A DNA stretch of 64,000 nucleotides from Atrina japonica (Eukaryota > Mollusca > Bivalvia > Pterioida > Pinnidae): contig BROG01000155.1 of the NCBI GenBank assembly GCA_030159075.1, positions 310,001 to 374,000 on the forward strand. Reading direction: 5' to 3'. This document shows, in pieces, positions 37,811-50,840 of this stretch. The notes under the pieces are model-generated. The model was given only the letters and a program-made list of their open reading frames with translations. It made no database searches and had not been told where the DNA came from. The position numbers and the translations under genes were made by a program. The first letter of the stretch is position 1. Every line of letters starts with the position of its first letter.

Positions 37811-38171
37811 TACTGTAGTGTATCATACAACATTGAAAGATACATTCTCATAACTTAACATTTAATTCAAACACACATGAAATCAAGTCCTTCACTTGTA
37901 TGGATTTCTAAGAGTGGCCCAATAGCAGTCTATTATACTACAAATGAAATATACCCAAATGTAGATCTTGACACACTCATTGATGGCAAACAATTATGAC
38001 AAAAATTTGAGAACCACATGACTAGCCAGGATGATTCTGAGAACAGATAACACAGCGACTATAGTGGACATGCAAATATACTGTTCATGGCATGTTCAAT
38101 AGACATAACTTATGTGAATTATTAACATGGCTTAAACTTTCCTTGTGTATCATGAAAGATTAAATATTTAC

Positions 38172-38287
38172 CTGGTAGGTTTGCCAAGGTATATTCCTGG
38201 TGTTGGTGTGTGAGCTCTTTCTGTTATTGAAAAGTCAACTCTGATTCTCCGTCCATCTATTTCCATTCCTGGAGCTCTATCTTTAGC
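38172..38287 (-). CDS. TRA2: TRA2 exon 9 (RRM C-terminus and linker)
   Basis: 116 nt, residues 244-282 (split codon AG|T). It encodes [16 protein letters not shown], the last RRM strand, then [16 protein letters not shown], the hallmark linker that in vertebrate TRA2 helps RNA recognition. Acceptor TTCTTACAG, donor CAG/GTAAAT. Confidence 0.97.
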
Positions 38288-38564
38288 CTGTAAGAAAAAG
38301 TCAAAAATATAAATTGACATGACATGGAAAGGGTAAAAAAAACATTTGGACAAAGAGATACATGAAGGCCTATATTATTGTACATGAAGGCCTATATTAT
38401 TGTACAAGTTTTACATGGAAAATATATATAGTTAAATGAAAAGATCTAGATGGCCATCATGAGTATAATTATATTCAATGAACTCTGCCTAAAGTGTCTA
38501 CATCAAATTTTAAAGATTTCTACCAACAGTATACACTGGAAAATGAACAGATAATCTATATTAC

Positions 38565-38624
38565 CTCAATTGAATCTTCCAAATTTCTAAAATGAATAAA
38601 GGCAAATCCTCTTGAACGTCCAGT
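38565..38624 (-). CDS. TRA2: TRA2 exon 8 (RNP1)
   Basis: 60 nt in phase 0, residues 224-243: TGRSRGFAFIHFRNLEDSIE. RGFAFIHF is the RNP1 octamer with its aromatic RNA-contacting residues intact. Acceptor TTGTATTTCAG, donor GAG/GTAATA. Confidence 0.97.
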
Positions 38625-38833
38625 CTGAAATACAAGTAAACAAAAATAAATGAGTTCATTATAAAATTTATATTTTTGTAGATATAAATATAGTTTGTCT
38701 ATTTATAATGGTTAGGATTTCAATGATTTAAAATGGTTTCTACTTAGTTAAAACCTGTTAAATTTAATAAGTAAACCGAGTAACATTTCCAAACTTGCTC
38801 TTCAGAAGCAGATCAGACCTGAGAAACAAAATA

Positions 38834-39010
38834 CAGTGAAACTTGTATATAAAGATCCCCTTAGGGATACAAGAAAATCAGTCTTTATAGGGAGGTGGCC
38901 TTTATATAGAGGTTGAATTGTACACAAATGGTACTATTGGGGACAGCAAAAACTGTCTTTGTGACCAGGTGGTCTTTATACACAGGTGGTCGCTAAAGCA
39001 AGTTTAACTG
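38834..39010. mobile_element. Mariner-type MITE, 177 bp
   Basis: CAGTGAAACTTG at the left and CAAGTTTAACTG at the right, flanked by TA. The interior reads like the relatives at 47816 and 16681 (GGTGGCCTTTATA motifs). It lies in TRA2 intron 7. Confidence 0.8.
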
Positions 39011-39457
39011 TATTGTGAAATAAAAAGTCAAGGGGTCATACTGCTAAATCTGAGGAAAATTGACAAAACAACTTCTGATTACTTAAGTTCCAAATTTTGA
39101 CTTAGTTGAGCAAATGGTTTTGGTTGGGATCTAAAAAGTTGTCACAAAACTTGACCACTTAAAGGTTGGGCCCAAAAGATACAAGAGATTTCTGCTAGGT
39201 ACCAATACACTTGGTCTTGAAACAAGGAACAAGAAAACATTATTCGGGGATGGGAATGTCAATTAATATCCTGAATATCAAGATATTCGTCCATTTCTAA
39301 AAGGGTGGGGCCAAGACTGACTCCTATGGATTTCTCCTAAGCACCACAAAAGTGTGCCTTGATGTAAGAATTCAAAGTACAGAAAGTCCTAAAAGAGAAA
39401 GGCATGGCCTTTTACAAAATCTGAATTGGTGAATATGGAGATGCAAATCAATAATAA

Positions 39458-39725
39458 AGCTATTGTCGGATTCACATAAGATGACGGGGCAGAGTAACCT
39501 TTTGATTATCAAATGAATGATTCCACTCACTTTTTGGTTAGGACAAGCTGCACTGGAAAAACATTTTATTCCTCACTGAATACTCTCTTGTGTATGGTGA
39601 CAGTCATTGTAATTTTAATGTTATGCTTAATCACCTAAAATTTCAACTTGCCTAGGTCAACAAAGTGTTAATAAGACTCCACCCTGCCAGGTTATATGAA
39701 TTTTACTATAGTACGTCATAGAAAT
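39458..39725. repeat. Dispersed repeat R4, copy 2
   Basis: Collinear with 13772-13945, with a ~100-bp stretch in the middle absent from the first copy. The rest of intron 7 from 39726 to 41644 shows nothing I can assign. Confidence 0.6.
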
Positions 39726-41644
39726 AAATTTGCTATGAGGTAATTAGGCCTACTCATATTAAAATTCCACAGATTTGTTGAGACACAAACCATTCAGATT
39801 ATACCTAGACAGTTAATGCCATAGCAGTTTAATCAATGCCTGTTGAATGATTGAAAATGTCCCCATATGTTACTCCTTCCCTAAATATATCTATATACAC
39901 TACCAAAAATCAAGAGGATATCTAAAATTGGTGATGGGCACAGGTATTTTTTACCTAGTTACTGTTTGACCTGGGAAAATTCAACCTACTAAAATTAGTA
40001 TATACAGGTGACTCTCCATATCTCAAAGTCTACAGGACTAATATAAAACTTTGAGGTTTCCAGACTTGAAGTTTCAAGAAATCTGGGAATCTACACTTCG
40101 ACTACTCTAGATTCTAAACATTATAAAATTTTAATTTAGGGACATTTGTTTGTGTGATTCTCACGCATTTTCATATTGTTAACAATCCTCACAACTAGGA
40201 TTAAGATATAAAAGTTTGTCCTATATGTTCTAACCATATATTTGAGTCGTCCATGTGAGAAATAGACAACTATAACCATGAGGTTGATCTATAAGTCTAA
40301 AAATGCCAATTAAGCAAAAAATCTATTTCATGTCACTAAAACTCCATAATTACTGGTTGTGGCTTTAAATTAAAATAATATTGTCTGCCTATGATGTGTT
40401 TCTATACAAATATCCCTTTTTGATTGATCCTACTTAATCAACTATCATGTCAATCACTCCTTGGCTAGGTCTGAATATACTTGTCAAAATACTGTTATCA
40501 AAACAGGCCCTGCCTTTTGTTTAAACACACAGGTAAGAATCTCTGAGTTTTTTTTTTGGCACACCTGGTTTACATAGTCCTTTTATGTTGTCATCAATAA
40601 TTGCTCGGACTTTGAGGTTTCGAGAGTGAAATACAAAGGAAATCAACAAATCAAGACTCCAAATCAACTTTGAGATTTCGAGAACTTTTAGGTTTTGACA
40701 TTCAAGAGATTGAGAGTTAATTTACTTGTTTCATAAAGGAAAAATTCAGGTCATGTATGAAACTTCCAGAGATTTGAGGTTTCAACATTCAAGCCATGGA
40801 GACTCACCTGTGGGATATGCCGTGGTAAATCTTGATACAAAAACATTAATTTAGAAAAAAAAAAGAAATTGGTAGATGGGGATGATTTTATTATGCATCA
40901 ATTAGAAACATATACTAATATTTTGTTATGTTATAGTTAAAAAACGGTAGACCCTGATTAGTTAGATATATAATGTCTTCAGTTATTTTTAAATACTATT
41001 GATTAACATTGTTCACTTACTGCTACATAAAAATAATTAATTGGTATGTAAATTAAACCTTCTCCAGACTTTTAGTTTGTGTTTGTGTAAAAATTGTTCA
41101 TATTGAGATCCATAGTGTGCATAACAAAACTAGAAAATATCACAATTTTTGGAAACTAAAAAGTGTAACATATGCTGAGTGTAGCGAGGCAGAAAAAATT
41201 AGCCACAGGCCCCCAGAAGCCAACAACAGTTAACTGCTCTAAGATGACTTTTGGAAAGATTTAAACAATATTTACTTGGTAAAAACAGTTTAAAGATACT
41301 AGATAAATGGTTGATAAATTTTAATAATCAAAACTCAGATTTGACCTGTAAGAATTAATTTTTGGTACAGGTTTGTACATTCACTATTGTCTTCAACTAT
41401 ACAACACTTCATGTGTTACAGATTTGGCTCTCCTCAAAAAGGTTTCATTTTAATGTTGCATGTAACATGGCTGCTAAAAAGAAAATCAGTATTTGTAACC
41501 GCATTTTCTGTTGTTGAATTTGCTCGGACAAAAAAACCACATCCATTTTAGGTCAGTCTCGAAGCTACATTCTGCTGGTGTTTTGTAGTTTTTAAATGTC
41601 AAAAGTAACACAACGGGAATACATAAAACTCAGATAAAATAAAC

Positions 41645-43237
41645 AATATTAAAAAAAAATGAAAAAAAAAATTAAAAAAAAAAAAAAAAATAATTAATAT
41701 AGAATTAAAAAAAATCTTTTAAAAAATAATATAAATAAAAATAAAATAAAAAAGAAGACAGTAAATTAACAAAAAACAAAGAACTTATGATAAAAAAAAA
41801 ATAAAAAAAAAAAGAAGGAAAAAGTAAAAAAAAAAAATAATATACAGAACAAACCAATAAAACCTAAAAATACGAATAGAATTAAGGCATAATTGAAGAA
41901 AAGATAAAAAAATAAATTACAAAATAAAAACATTAAAATATAGGAAAAAAGCACAATGATAAAAAAAATTTAAAAAGAAAATTCAAAAACAACGATAAAT
42001 TAAAAAATAAAAGAAAAATAATAGCAATAAAAGATATTCATATATAAAAAAATACCCCAATAATTAAAAAATTAACAAAAAAAAAAAAAAAAAAAAATAA
42101 TAAACAAACAGAACAAAAAAAAAAAAAAAGAATAAACAAAGAAAGAAGAAAATTTGGACAACAGAAATAAAAAAATAATTATAAAAATAATAATATAATA
42201 AATGACAAAAAACCACACGAATAAATTAAAATGAATTGAAAAAAATAAAATAAACGAAAATAACAGCAAAAAAAATAAAAAAAAAAAAGAAAAAAAATAA
42301 ACAAAAAAAATAAAGAGCGAAAAAAATAATAAAATAGATATTAAAGAAAAAAAAAAAGAAAAAAAAGGAAAACAAAATAAAAAAAACAAGAAAATATAAA
42401 AAAAAAAACTAGAAAAAATTAAAAAAAAAATAAGAAAACAAAAAATAATCAAAATACAATAAGGAAAAAAAGAATTAATAATTTAAGAATTAAAAACAAA
42501 TAAACAAAACAAATAAAATTAACGGTGGAGAAAAAATATACTAAAAACTAATGACAAATGAATCAAAAAACAAAAAAAATAAATGAATAAGAATGAAGAA
42601 AAAGTAAATCAAATCAAAAAGACAAATCTTACATAAAAGAACAAAAGAACAAAAAAAACCAAAAAAAACTAAAAAAAATAAAAAAAAGAAAATACACAGA
42701 GCAAGAATATTTGAAAATGGAAAAACACAAGAACTACGAAAAAAAACAATAACAAAAATAACATATGATGCAGAAATAAATAAATAAAGAATAAGAAAAA
42801 ATTATAAATACTCACAAATATAATTTAACTCGAAATACGTAACACAAAAAGATACAAAGAACAAATTCAATTTTCTTACCAAAAAAAAAAAAAAAAGAAA
42901 AAAAAAAAAAATAATAATTTATAAAACTTAAAACAATTAATAAAATAAAAAAATAAAAAGCAAAGAAAAAAAAAAAAAAATCCCTATTAAAAGCGAATAA
43001 AATAAAAAATGCATAAATAATTTACGTAAAACAAAAAAAATAAAACAGAAACAAATATACAAAAAAACAAAAGCATTGAAGAAAAAAAAAAAAAAAAACA
43101 AAAATAAATATCAGAAAAAAAATAAAGAATTAAAAACAAAAGAAACAAATAACAAAAAGGGAAGGGCGAATTAAAATAAGTAAAACATAGAACATAAAAC
43201 ATTTATCAATTTTTTTTTTTTCTTTGTTACTGCTCTT

Positions 43238-43268
<31 letters not shown>

Positions 43269-43437
43269 TTTATTTTTTTCTTTTTTTTATTTTTTTGTTT
43301 TTTTTTATTTCTTTTTTTTTTCGTTTCTTTCTTTTCGTTGTTTGTTTTTTCTTTTTCTTTCTATTTTTTTTTTTTTTTTTTTTTGTTTTTTTTTTTTTTT
43401 TTTTTTTTTGTTTTTATTTTTCTTTTTTTTTTTCTTT

Positions 43438-43486
<49 letters not shown>

Positions 43487-44820
43487 TATTTTTTTTTTTT
43501 TTTATTTAAAAGAAAAAAAAAATGGATAAAAAAATTAGTAAGTAACACAAAACAATAAAAAATAACAGAAAAAATAAAAAAAAAAAAAAAAAAAATAAGT
43601 GAAACAAGAAAGAAAGGCGGTAAATTAGAAAGCCAACAAAAAGTATAGAAAATAACATAAAAAAAACAGCAATAGAAAAATTAAAAGGAAAAAAAATTCA
43701 AAAAGAAGAACAAGAATTAGGAATACATAAATATAAAAAAAGAAAAACGAACATAAATATAAATCAAAGTAGAAAAATAAAATAAAAAGAAAAAAAAAAA
43801 CCCCAAACAAAACTAACAAATAAAGAAAAATTACCCCGCAAAATAAAAAAAAAAATCAAAAAAAAATAAGAAATACATTAAAGAATATACCAAAAAATCA
43901 AAAAAACAAGAATATATACTAAGAATAAAACCAGGAAAACTAAAAGCAAATTTAAACAAAATCCAAAAAAAAAACCAAAAGAAACAACAAAAAAAACAGA
44001 CAAATAAAGAAAAACAAAATAATTTAAATAACAAAAAAAATAAATGAAAAAAGGACAAAATTACATAATAAAAAAAATAATACAAAATAAAAAAAAAAAA
44101 CAAATAAAATTACAACAGAAAAAAGAATTAATGAAAATAAGAGCAAAAAAAGAAGAAAATCAATAAATTCAACAAAAAAAATAATAAAATAACCAATAAA
44201 ATAATCAATTATATAAAAAAAAAAAAAAACAAACAAAAATAAAAAAAACGAGAACATAAAAGGACAAAATATAATTAAAATAACACAAAGATAATAAAGA
44301 AATTACAGATAAACGAAAAAAAGAAAAGGGATACTTAAACAATACAAAAAATAAAGAAGACAAACAACAAAAGGAAAATAAAAAAAATAAAAAAAACATA
44401 AAAAATAAAAAACACTATTATTAATATGGAGTAAAAAGTGATCCGAAAAATGAAAAGAAAGAGAAATAGAAAAAAAAAACAAAAATTAAAGACAATAATT
44501 AAAAATACATTTTTTTTTTTTTGTTTTTACTTTTTTTTTTTTTTGTTTTTTTTTTTTTTTTTTTTTTTTTTAAATAGAGACTTTAAAGAAAGAAATAAAT
44601 ATAAAAAAAAACTGCAAATTACGCAAAAAATAAAGAATAATAAAAATAAAAAAGAACATAAATATAAAAAGAATAGAAAAAAAATTAAAGAAAAAAAAAT
44701 AAATAAGAAAAAAAATAAAAAAAAAAGACAAAAAAAAAATACATTTTTTTTCTTCTTTTTTTTTTTTTTTTTGTTTTTTTTTTTATTTTTTTTTTTTTCT
44801 TTCTTTTTTTTTATTTATTT

Positions 44821-44877
<57 letters not shown>

Positions 44878-44953
44878 CTTTTTTTTTTTTCTTTTTATTA
44901 TTTTTTTTTTCTTTTTTTTTTTTTTTTTTTTTTTTATTAATAGTTTTTTTTTT

Positions 44954-45028
<75 letters not shown>

Positions 45029-45145
45029 TTTTTTATTTTTTTTTTTTTTTTTTTTTTTTTTATTTTTTTTTTTTTTTTATTTTTTTTTTTTTTTTTTTTT
45101 TTTTTTCTCGCTTTTTTTTTGTTTTTTCTTTTTTTTTTTTTTTCT
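41645..45145. repeat. 3.5-kb degenerate poly-A/poly-T tract in TRA2 intron 7
   Basis: The plus strand is almost pure A with scattered T, G and C from 41645 to ~43205. It switches to T-rich (43210-43505), back to A-rich (to ~44505), then short T, A and finally T blocks to 45145. There is no periodicity. ORFs here are Phe/Lys/Asn/Ile artefacts. Either a real expanded homopolymer region that could fold or form triplex, or noisy assembly of poor reads. Confidence 0.9.
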
Positions 45146-45293
45146 CTTTGAAAATTTTATAATATCCGGATAAGTCTTCGAGTATTTCTGGAGGAAATGT
45201 ATGCTTATACATTTTTTGTTGGCGTTTTACCATTCTCAAGCGCCAAATATTATATCTAGACTGCGACTGCATCTTTTCACTGTTAGCTGCCAT
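45146..45293 (-). CDS. Unrecognised ORF start running into the poly-A tract
   Basis: The minus-strand ATG (context TTACAACATGG, a fair Kozak match) opens about 50 codons beginning MAANSEKMQSQSRYNIWRL and including FPPEILEDLSGYYKIF, with ordinary codon use. At 45145 it dissolves into the A-rich tract (coded Lys). I do not recognise the protein. It could be the 5' end of a retrocopy fused to poly-A, a first exon whose donor has been lost, or chance. It lies in TRA2 intron 7, same strand. Confidence 0.25.
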
Positions 45294-45770
45294 GTTGTAA
45301 ACACATGTTTCGATACATAATACCCCTCTAGAGACAAATCATAGAATTTCAAGGAAAGTAACCTTGATAAGTGAAAGAGTGCCAAGAAAAATAATGTTAG
45401 AAATGGCAAAATTTCGGACTTTGATACTGAAAGCGCAACAACTTTGAAATCGCAATAGCGTAATTTATGATAAAAAAATCGTAATAATTACGTCAAAATC
45501 ATAACAGTTGGCAGGTCTGTCACTGAAAACCAAATGTATACCAGTTATTAACTACTACATACAAATTAAAAAGGAATAAGTGTAGACCGATTATTCCCAG
45601 ATCAAAAATGTGAATTAGGCTGAAAAACATAAACATCAGGTTGACTGGATTTAAGGTCAAAACTCCCAACACTTGTTTTTGATGGTGGAGTGTTCCCTGA
45701 GATTGTATTCCATAAAATTAACAAACATTAATTTAGCCAGATTAAAAAGTCTGTAGTAATTGATTTATAC

Positions 45771-45899
45771 CTGTCTGTCATACACAATTTGAATATCCTC
45801 TATTGGACCAAATCGACCAAATACTTCACGTAGGTCTCTTTCTTGTGTGTACAGACTAAGTCCAAAAACACCACAGCACTTCGTTGGTTCTGGATTGTC
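45771..45899 (-). CDS. TRA2: TRA2 exon 7 (RRM N-terminal half, RNP2)
   Basis: 129 nt in phase 0, residues 181-223. It encodes [17 protein letters not shown] (RNP2 within), [19 protein letters not shown] and QIVYDRQ, ending exactly before the TGRSRGF of exon 8. Acceptor TTGTATTCTAG, donor CAG/GTATAA. Confidence 0.97.
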
Positions 45900-45987
45900 C
45901 TAGAATACAAGTAAATAGATATTATATTCAACATAAGTTATAACTTATATAGATATGGCCTATAACTTATATAGATATGACCTAAAA

Positions 45988-46155
45988 GAAAGAATGTCTT
46001 ACTATATGCTGAACATACCAATACATATTGACCAATGAGAAAGAATGTCTTACCAAATGCTAAACATCCCATTACATCATGACCAATGAGCAAGAATGTC
46101 TTACTATATACTGAACTTACCAGTACATACTGACCAATGAGAAAGAACATCCTAC
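45988..46155. repeat. 51-bp tandem repeat, interrupted by a hAT-type element
   Basis: Three full units (AAAGAATGTCTTACTATATG start, GACCAATGAG end) and part of a fourth. The array resumes at 47223-47305 after the 1.07-kb insertion. Confidence 0.8.
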
Positions 46156-47222
46156 CAGGGTTTTCCCTGGGATTTTCAAATGAGGAGTCCATGGACTCCC
46201 ACAACTACAAAATTAGGAGTCCATTTGGTAATTTAGGAGTCCATTTGCAGTCCACTTCAATTCGACCAGAATTAAACTGAATGTTCCCTATAGGGAAAAT
46301 ATCAACAGTACATGTGGAGCATTTATTTTCTAATCATAGCTTAATCATGTCGGGAGAGTGATTATTTTTCCTGCACTCATATGTGAAACAAAACATCAGG
46401 GCCATTTTTATACGTTACTGTAACACGATTGTAATTTCTTGGTTTGTTCTTGAACTCTCAGAGTTCCCTTAATTCAATATATACATGTAGTTATTGTATA
46501 CATACATGTACTAGAGATTAAAGGTTTATATGAAATTAAATAAAATATAGTTGTTTTAACTACATTTGAAATCATATGGAAAATTTATATTAAAAATCTA
46601 TAAATTGTAATACAATTACATGTTTTTAGAAATATGGATGCAAAACTGAAAAGTTACTAAATACATGTAGCCTACTAACTGATACCTCAAATTTATTTAT
46701 TTGAGAATTACATCTATTTTATCCATTTCAAGTATTAAAGTACTTTATCATGTGTAAAAATAACATAAACATTTGTGTAAATAAATCAATTTATATAACT
46801 ATCATTCGTACATGCACTTTCATTATTATTTTTTGATTTCCTTAATGCAATGAAAGTCGGGTTTGGTATCCCTTCTATAATTTATATTTCCGAAAGTACC
46901 CATAAAGTGATAAACGATGTTGTCTTGTTGATTCTAGATCTACATTTGAGGTAAAGATTTTCCTGTTTTATTATAAATAAAATGATGAATTCAGTTTCTT
47001 GGTTTTCTTGTGGAATTGCACTAGAACATAAGAATTAAAAAAGGACATAAAAAAGGAAGCAAACTGGTAGAAATAGGTCGCATGCTTGGCTTATTTACCC
47101 AAACGATCTCGAAACACATCATGTATTTAACGCGTCCACTAGGACGCAATAGATCTTATTTTAGGCGTCATTTAGGATTTTTACACGTAAATACGCAGAA
47201 TTTTTGCGTCAGGGAAAACCCT
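46156..47222. mobile_element. hAT-type non-autonomous element, 1.07 kb
   Basis: Ends CAGGGTTTTCCCTG and CAGGGAAAACCCT (perfect 13-bp inverted repeat). It interrupts the 51-bp tandem array. The flanks CATCCTAC and CGTCTTAC fit an 8-bp target duplication with two differences. CAGGG termini and 8-bp duplications are hAT features. No transposase ORF; near the left end AGGAGTCCAT is repeated. Confidence 0.8.
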
Positions 47223-47815
47223 CGTCTTACTATATGCTAAATATACCAGTACACATTGACCAATGTGCATGAACATCTTACTATATACTGAACATACCAG
47301 CACATAAAGAACATGTCAGTTACCATTACAAAAACCAAAGCCAAATACTTTTCATTCAGTGATCTGCGATCTGCATATCAATGTGGTAAATATTTTCTAA
47401 AATGTTAACAGAAATTTACTGTCATATGAATTCATAATTCCACATAAATTGCTTTCTTAGTAGTTAAAAACTGGAAGTATACAGTAATTTTAATCGTTAA
47501 AGTGTATCTTTTTTAAATATTAAATATGTACTAAATATTTCCCTAATAATACATTTATAATAAGTTGTTACAGTAAGCTGAATTTTGTTTATACTCATTC
47601 AAAGACGGTAGTTGGCTAAATAAACACTGTGTGTGAGCAAATGACGTGCCCCTTTTCTGAAAAAGTGGACAATGTCCATACAACTAAAAATTTAATGAAA
47701 TATACATTCTTAGCATGTCATCTAATTTGTTATGGCTGGGAATTTCATTTGTACTATAACTAAGTTTTATCCTTGATTGCAAACTGCTTCATATAAAAAG
47801 CCGCATTTACAAGTA

Positions 47816-47994
47816 CAGTGAAACATGTATATAGGGGTCACCCAAGGGACCAGAAAATATTGGACTTTATGTGCAGGTGACCTTTACACACAGGTTCAAT
47901 TTAGTTTAAGTATGCAGTCAAGGGACTGGAAAAAATTGGCCATTATAAACAGGTAATCTTTATATAGAGGTGGCTGCTATTGCAGGTTTTACTG
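47816..47994. mobile_element. Mariner-type MITE, 179 bp
   Basis: CAGTGAAACATG and CAGGTTTTACTG ends flanked by TA. Closely the size of the 38834 copy. In TRA2 intron 6. 47306-47815 and 47995-49035 contain no further recognised element. Confidence 0.8.
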
Positions 47995-49035
47995 TATAAG
48001 TAGGATAGTTTAGCTGTCACCTTTACAAGGGTAGATCTTGAAATACAGTGGTAAAAATACAAGGAAATAATTTATCACATTGTTCTTTTTATTGTTATCT
48101 TCTCCACAAGGTAGTAACATTTTGTGTCTGACATTTATGACAGTTTCTTTAATTATCAAAATAAAGTGAACTTTCTTTAATTATTAAAATAAAGTGAACC
48201 TAATGTTCCTTTATGACAGTTACTTCATGAACACTTTTTGTAATGGTCTGTACCATATTATTCCTATAATAAGGTCACAACATATGACAAAATGACATTT
48301 CTCTGTTTTAGTCTCCAACATCAGATAAAAAATTTTTTGTCCGGGTTTGCTCAAAAGGTCAGTTCATTGGATTGTTTCCTCCTGTTCTAACTTTGTAGAA
48401 TGAATGACAGTAATAATAATTAGCCTACAAGTAATTAATCTTGTGACACTTATTACCAAAATGGGTCCTTTACAAACATCACATGACAAGTGAAAGTGAA
48501 CATTGACTCTAATTAAGACACTACCTCTAGGTGGATGTAACTGATATGTGCATTTTCTAAAGAGCATCACATGAAGATAATCAAACACCACAGATTGACA
48601 TTTCACCAATGATTCTTTTGCTATTTTAGTAAACAATACTTTTTCTACATGAAAGTTACAATATTCATTTGGTATTTTAATTCAGCTATACATTTATAGA
48701 CATGAAAGTGAAAATATGTCAAGACTTTTGTTGTAGATTTTCTCATATAATAATGAACAAATGTGATTGTAGTAATTTTGACAAAACTGAATGCACATCA
48801 TATACAATCAACAGCATTTAGAAAAATTACAGTACATCTAATAACTTGTATGGTAAAAGTTTGTTTTATCATGGAAGTGAAAACCCTTGTTTATGTCTTA
48901 AAGCAACACCATCAAGCTTTGTAAGAAGTTTTATTGACCAGATCTGAAAAGGAGAGTAGTTCAAAATATTGTCATGGAAACGTTCTCATGGGAAAAAAAA
49001 TATATATGATGTAACCTAACTCATGTACAACTTAC

Positions 49036-49080
49036 CCTATTTCCATGATGTCTTCTTCTGTTTGACATAGGCGATACATC
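49036..49080 (-). CDS. TRA2: TRA2 exon 6
   Basis: 45 nt in phase 0, residues 166-180: DVSPMSNRRRHHGNR, matching the SPMSTRRRHVGNR stretch just before the vertebrate RRM. Acceptor ACATCAG, donor AGG/GTAAGT. Confidence 0.95.
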
Positions 49081-49232
49081 CTGATGTTGAAAAAAAATTT
49101 AAGAGGATATTTGAAAATAAATCTGCATTAAACTTATGTTAATTTTTTTTACTTTTGCTGAATTTTATCAAAATGTTTCACTGAAGTACCTAATCAGCAA
49201 TGATGAACTTGGGTACTCAAAGTAACCTATCA

Positions 49233-49512
49233 TTTTATTGTTTGTTGTTGTTTAACATCCCACTCAAGAATCTTTCACTCATATGGAGACGTCACCAAAT
49301 GCCAGTGAAGGGCTTCAAATTTTGCCTATGCTCGGCACTTATGGCCATTGAGCAGGGTGGGTTCTTTAACATGCTAACACCTACTGGGACACGGGACCTC
49401 GGGTTTTACTGTCTCATCCGCAGGACAGGAAATCAACCTGTCGCCGACTGGACTCAAATTTATGACCTCACAATCAAAAGTTGAGCATGCTACCGACTGA
49501 GCCAGGCCAGCT
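49233..49512 (-). mobile_element. SINE-A, full length
   Basis: The minus strand starts with a tRNA-like head: A-box TGGCTCAGTCGG (49504-49493) and a worn B-box near 49460. The body has GTGTCCCAGTAGG and TTTGGTGACGTCTCC blocks, and the tail is GTTAAACAACAACAAACAAT. Same family as 56521-56780. In TRA2 intron 5/6 junction zone, 150 bp upstream of exon 6. Confidence 0.85.
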
Positions 49513-49556
49513 CACCTATCATTGTAAAAACATATGATAAAATAGAATATAAAAAG

Positions 49557-49841
49557 TTTGATTTGATTTGATTCAATTGATTTTGGTTTTTGTTTTAAGC
49601 CACAGTCAACAATTTTTCAGTTGTATGGTGGCGGCCAGTTTTTAAAGGTGGGGGAGAGAACACCTGGTTGCAATTGACCAGGGAAGAGACAGCGACCTTC
49701 AACCTTCAACAAGTAAACCAGCATACTTTCTCACAAAAATCAGCTTAGGTTCCAGCTAGGTTCAAAGCTGCACTGACAAGAAGTGAGAGACTTCACATGG
49801 TTCAAATTACAATGCTCTAACCATTTGGCCATGGAGGCCCC
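49557..49841 (-). mobile_element. SINE-B, full length
   Basis: Minus-strand head GGGGCCTCCATGGCCAAATG and GTTAGAGC (tRNA-like A-box), worn B-box CTTTGAACCTAGCTGG, the shared SINE-B body, and an (AAATC)n-type tail at 49557-49590. It lies 45 bp from the neighbouring SINE-A. 49842-50840 is unassigned intron. Confidence 0.8.
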
Positions 49842-50840
49842 ATAAAGTCTGTAATAGTACCAATTTATTGAAATTTAAAAGCTTTGCTGCACTGTCCTAT
49901 AAAATCACGACAGCTGTTGGTCATAGGGGATAATCTTTTGTGGTAGGCCTAAAATACATTTTTTAAACATGTTTATAAACATATATATTCTCTGAGAAAT
50001 AATTATTTCAATCATACTGACTACCAACATTTATGTTAACATAAACTCAACATATTAAATAGTAATTTCCAATATGTACATTACATGTATGCATTTATAA
50101 AGATGTACAGTCTACAACCTATATATTTGTTCTTTTGTTAAGTGTCATATATATTTTTTACCATCTTCCTGAGGTTTATCCAATTTTGCAAGTTCACGCA
50201 ACGGTATTAATTTGAATGATTAATTAATTTCTATAATCTTCACAAACCGTGGCACTTTGCTTTTCAAATGCTTAGCACAACAATTGTGTTACTGAAACCA
50301 GCTTTATTGAGAACCTGACAATGGTAATGTTCAACTAAAGATCTGACAGTTTCAACATCCACTTTTTAGTGACATCTGAAATGTCTTCAAAATGGCTGTT
50401 ATCAAGCATATTTAAAACAAGTGTTGCACTTGACACCAGTTTATCTAGTAACTCACAGGTCTGTAGATGCTATTTTAAGGTAAATTCATCAAGCAATACA
50501 CTAGTTATCACACGTATCACATAACTCAGACCAAACTTTTTAGACCATACATCTTAAAGCAACTTAATAAACATTTTATAATTAGCAGTATTGTGGAACC
50601 AGTCTTGATCAACATCCCATCTGTCATTGAAATTCTGTCTCTGAAGACAGCTGGTCTTTCAAAAGAGGATTTGTCTCAAGGATTATTTGATGGAGTAGTT
50701 TTCTACATTAGTTTAATGAGAGCAATCTTTCAAGACAGGTTCCATTGTATCACCTTTTAAGATGATACGTAATGTATCAATCTAAAAATTATTATTATAT
50801 ATTGTAAGAAAGAGGCATATCAAACTATTGTTACCCATAC

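Noticed and set aside
41766..45151. Phe-, Lys- and Asn-rich ORFs up to 237 codons
   Set aside because: Products of the degenerate A/T tract; overlapping frames are equally open.
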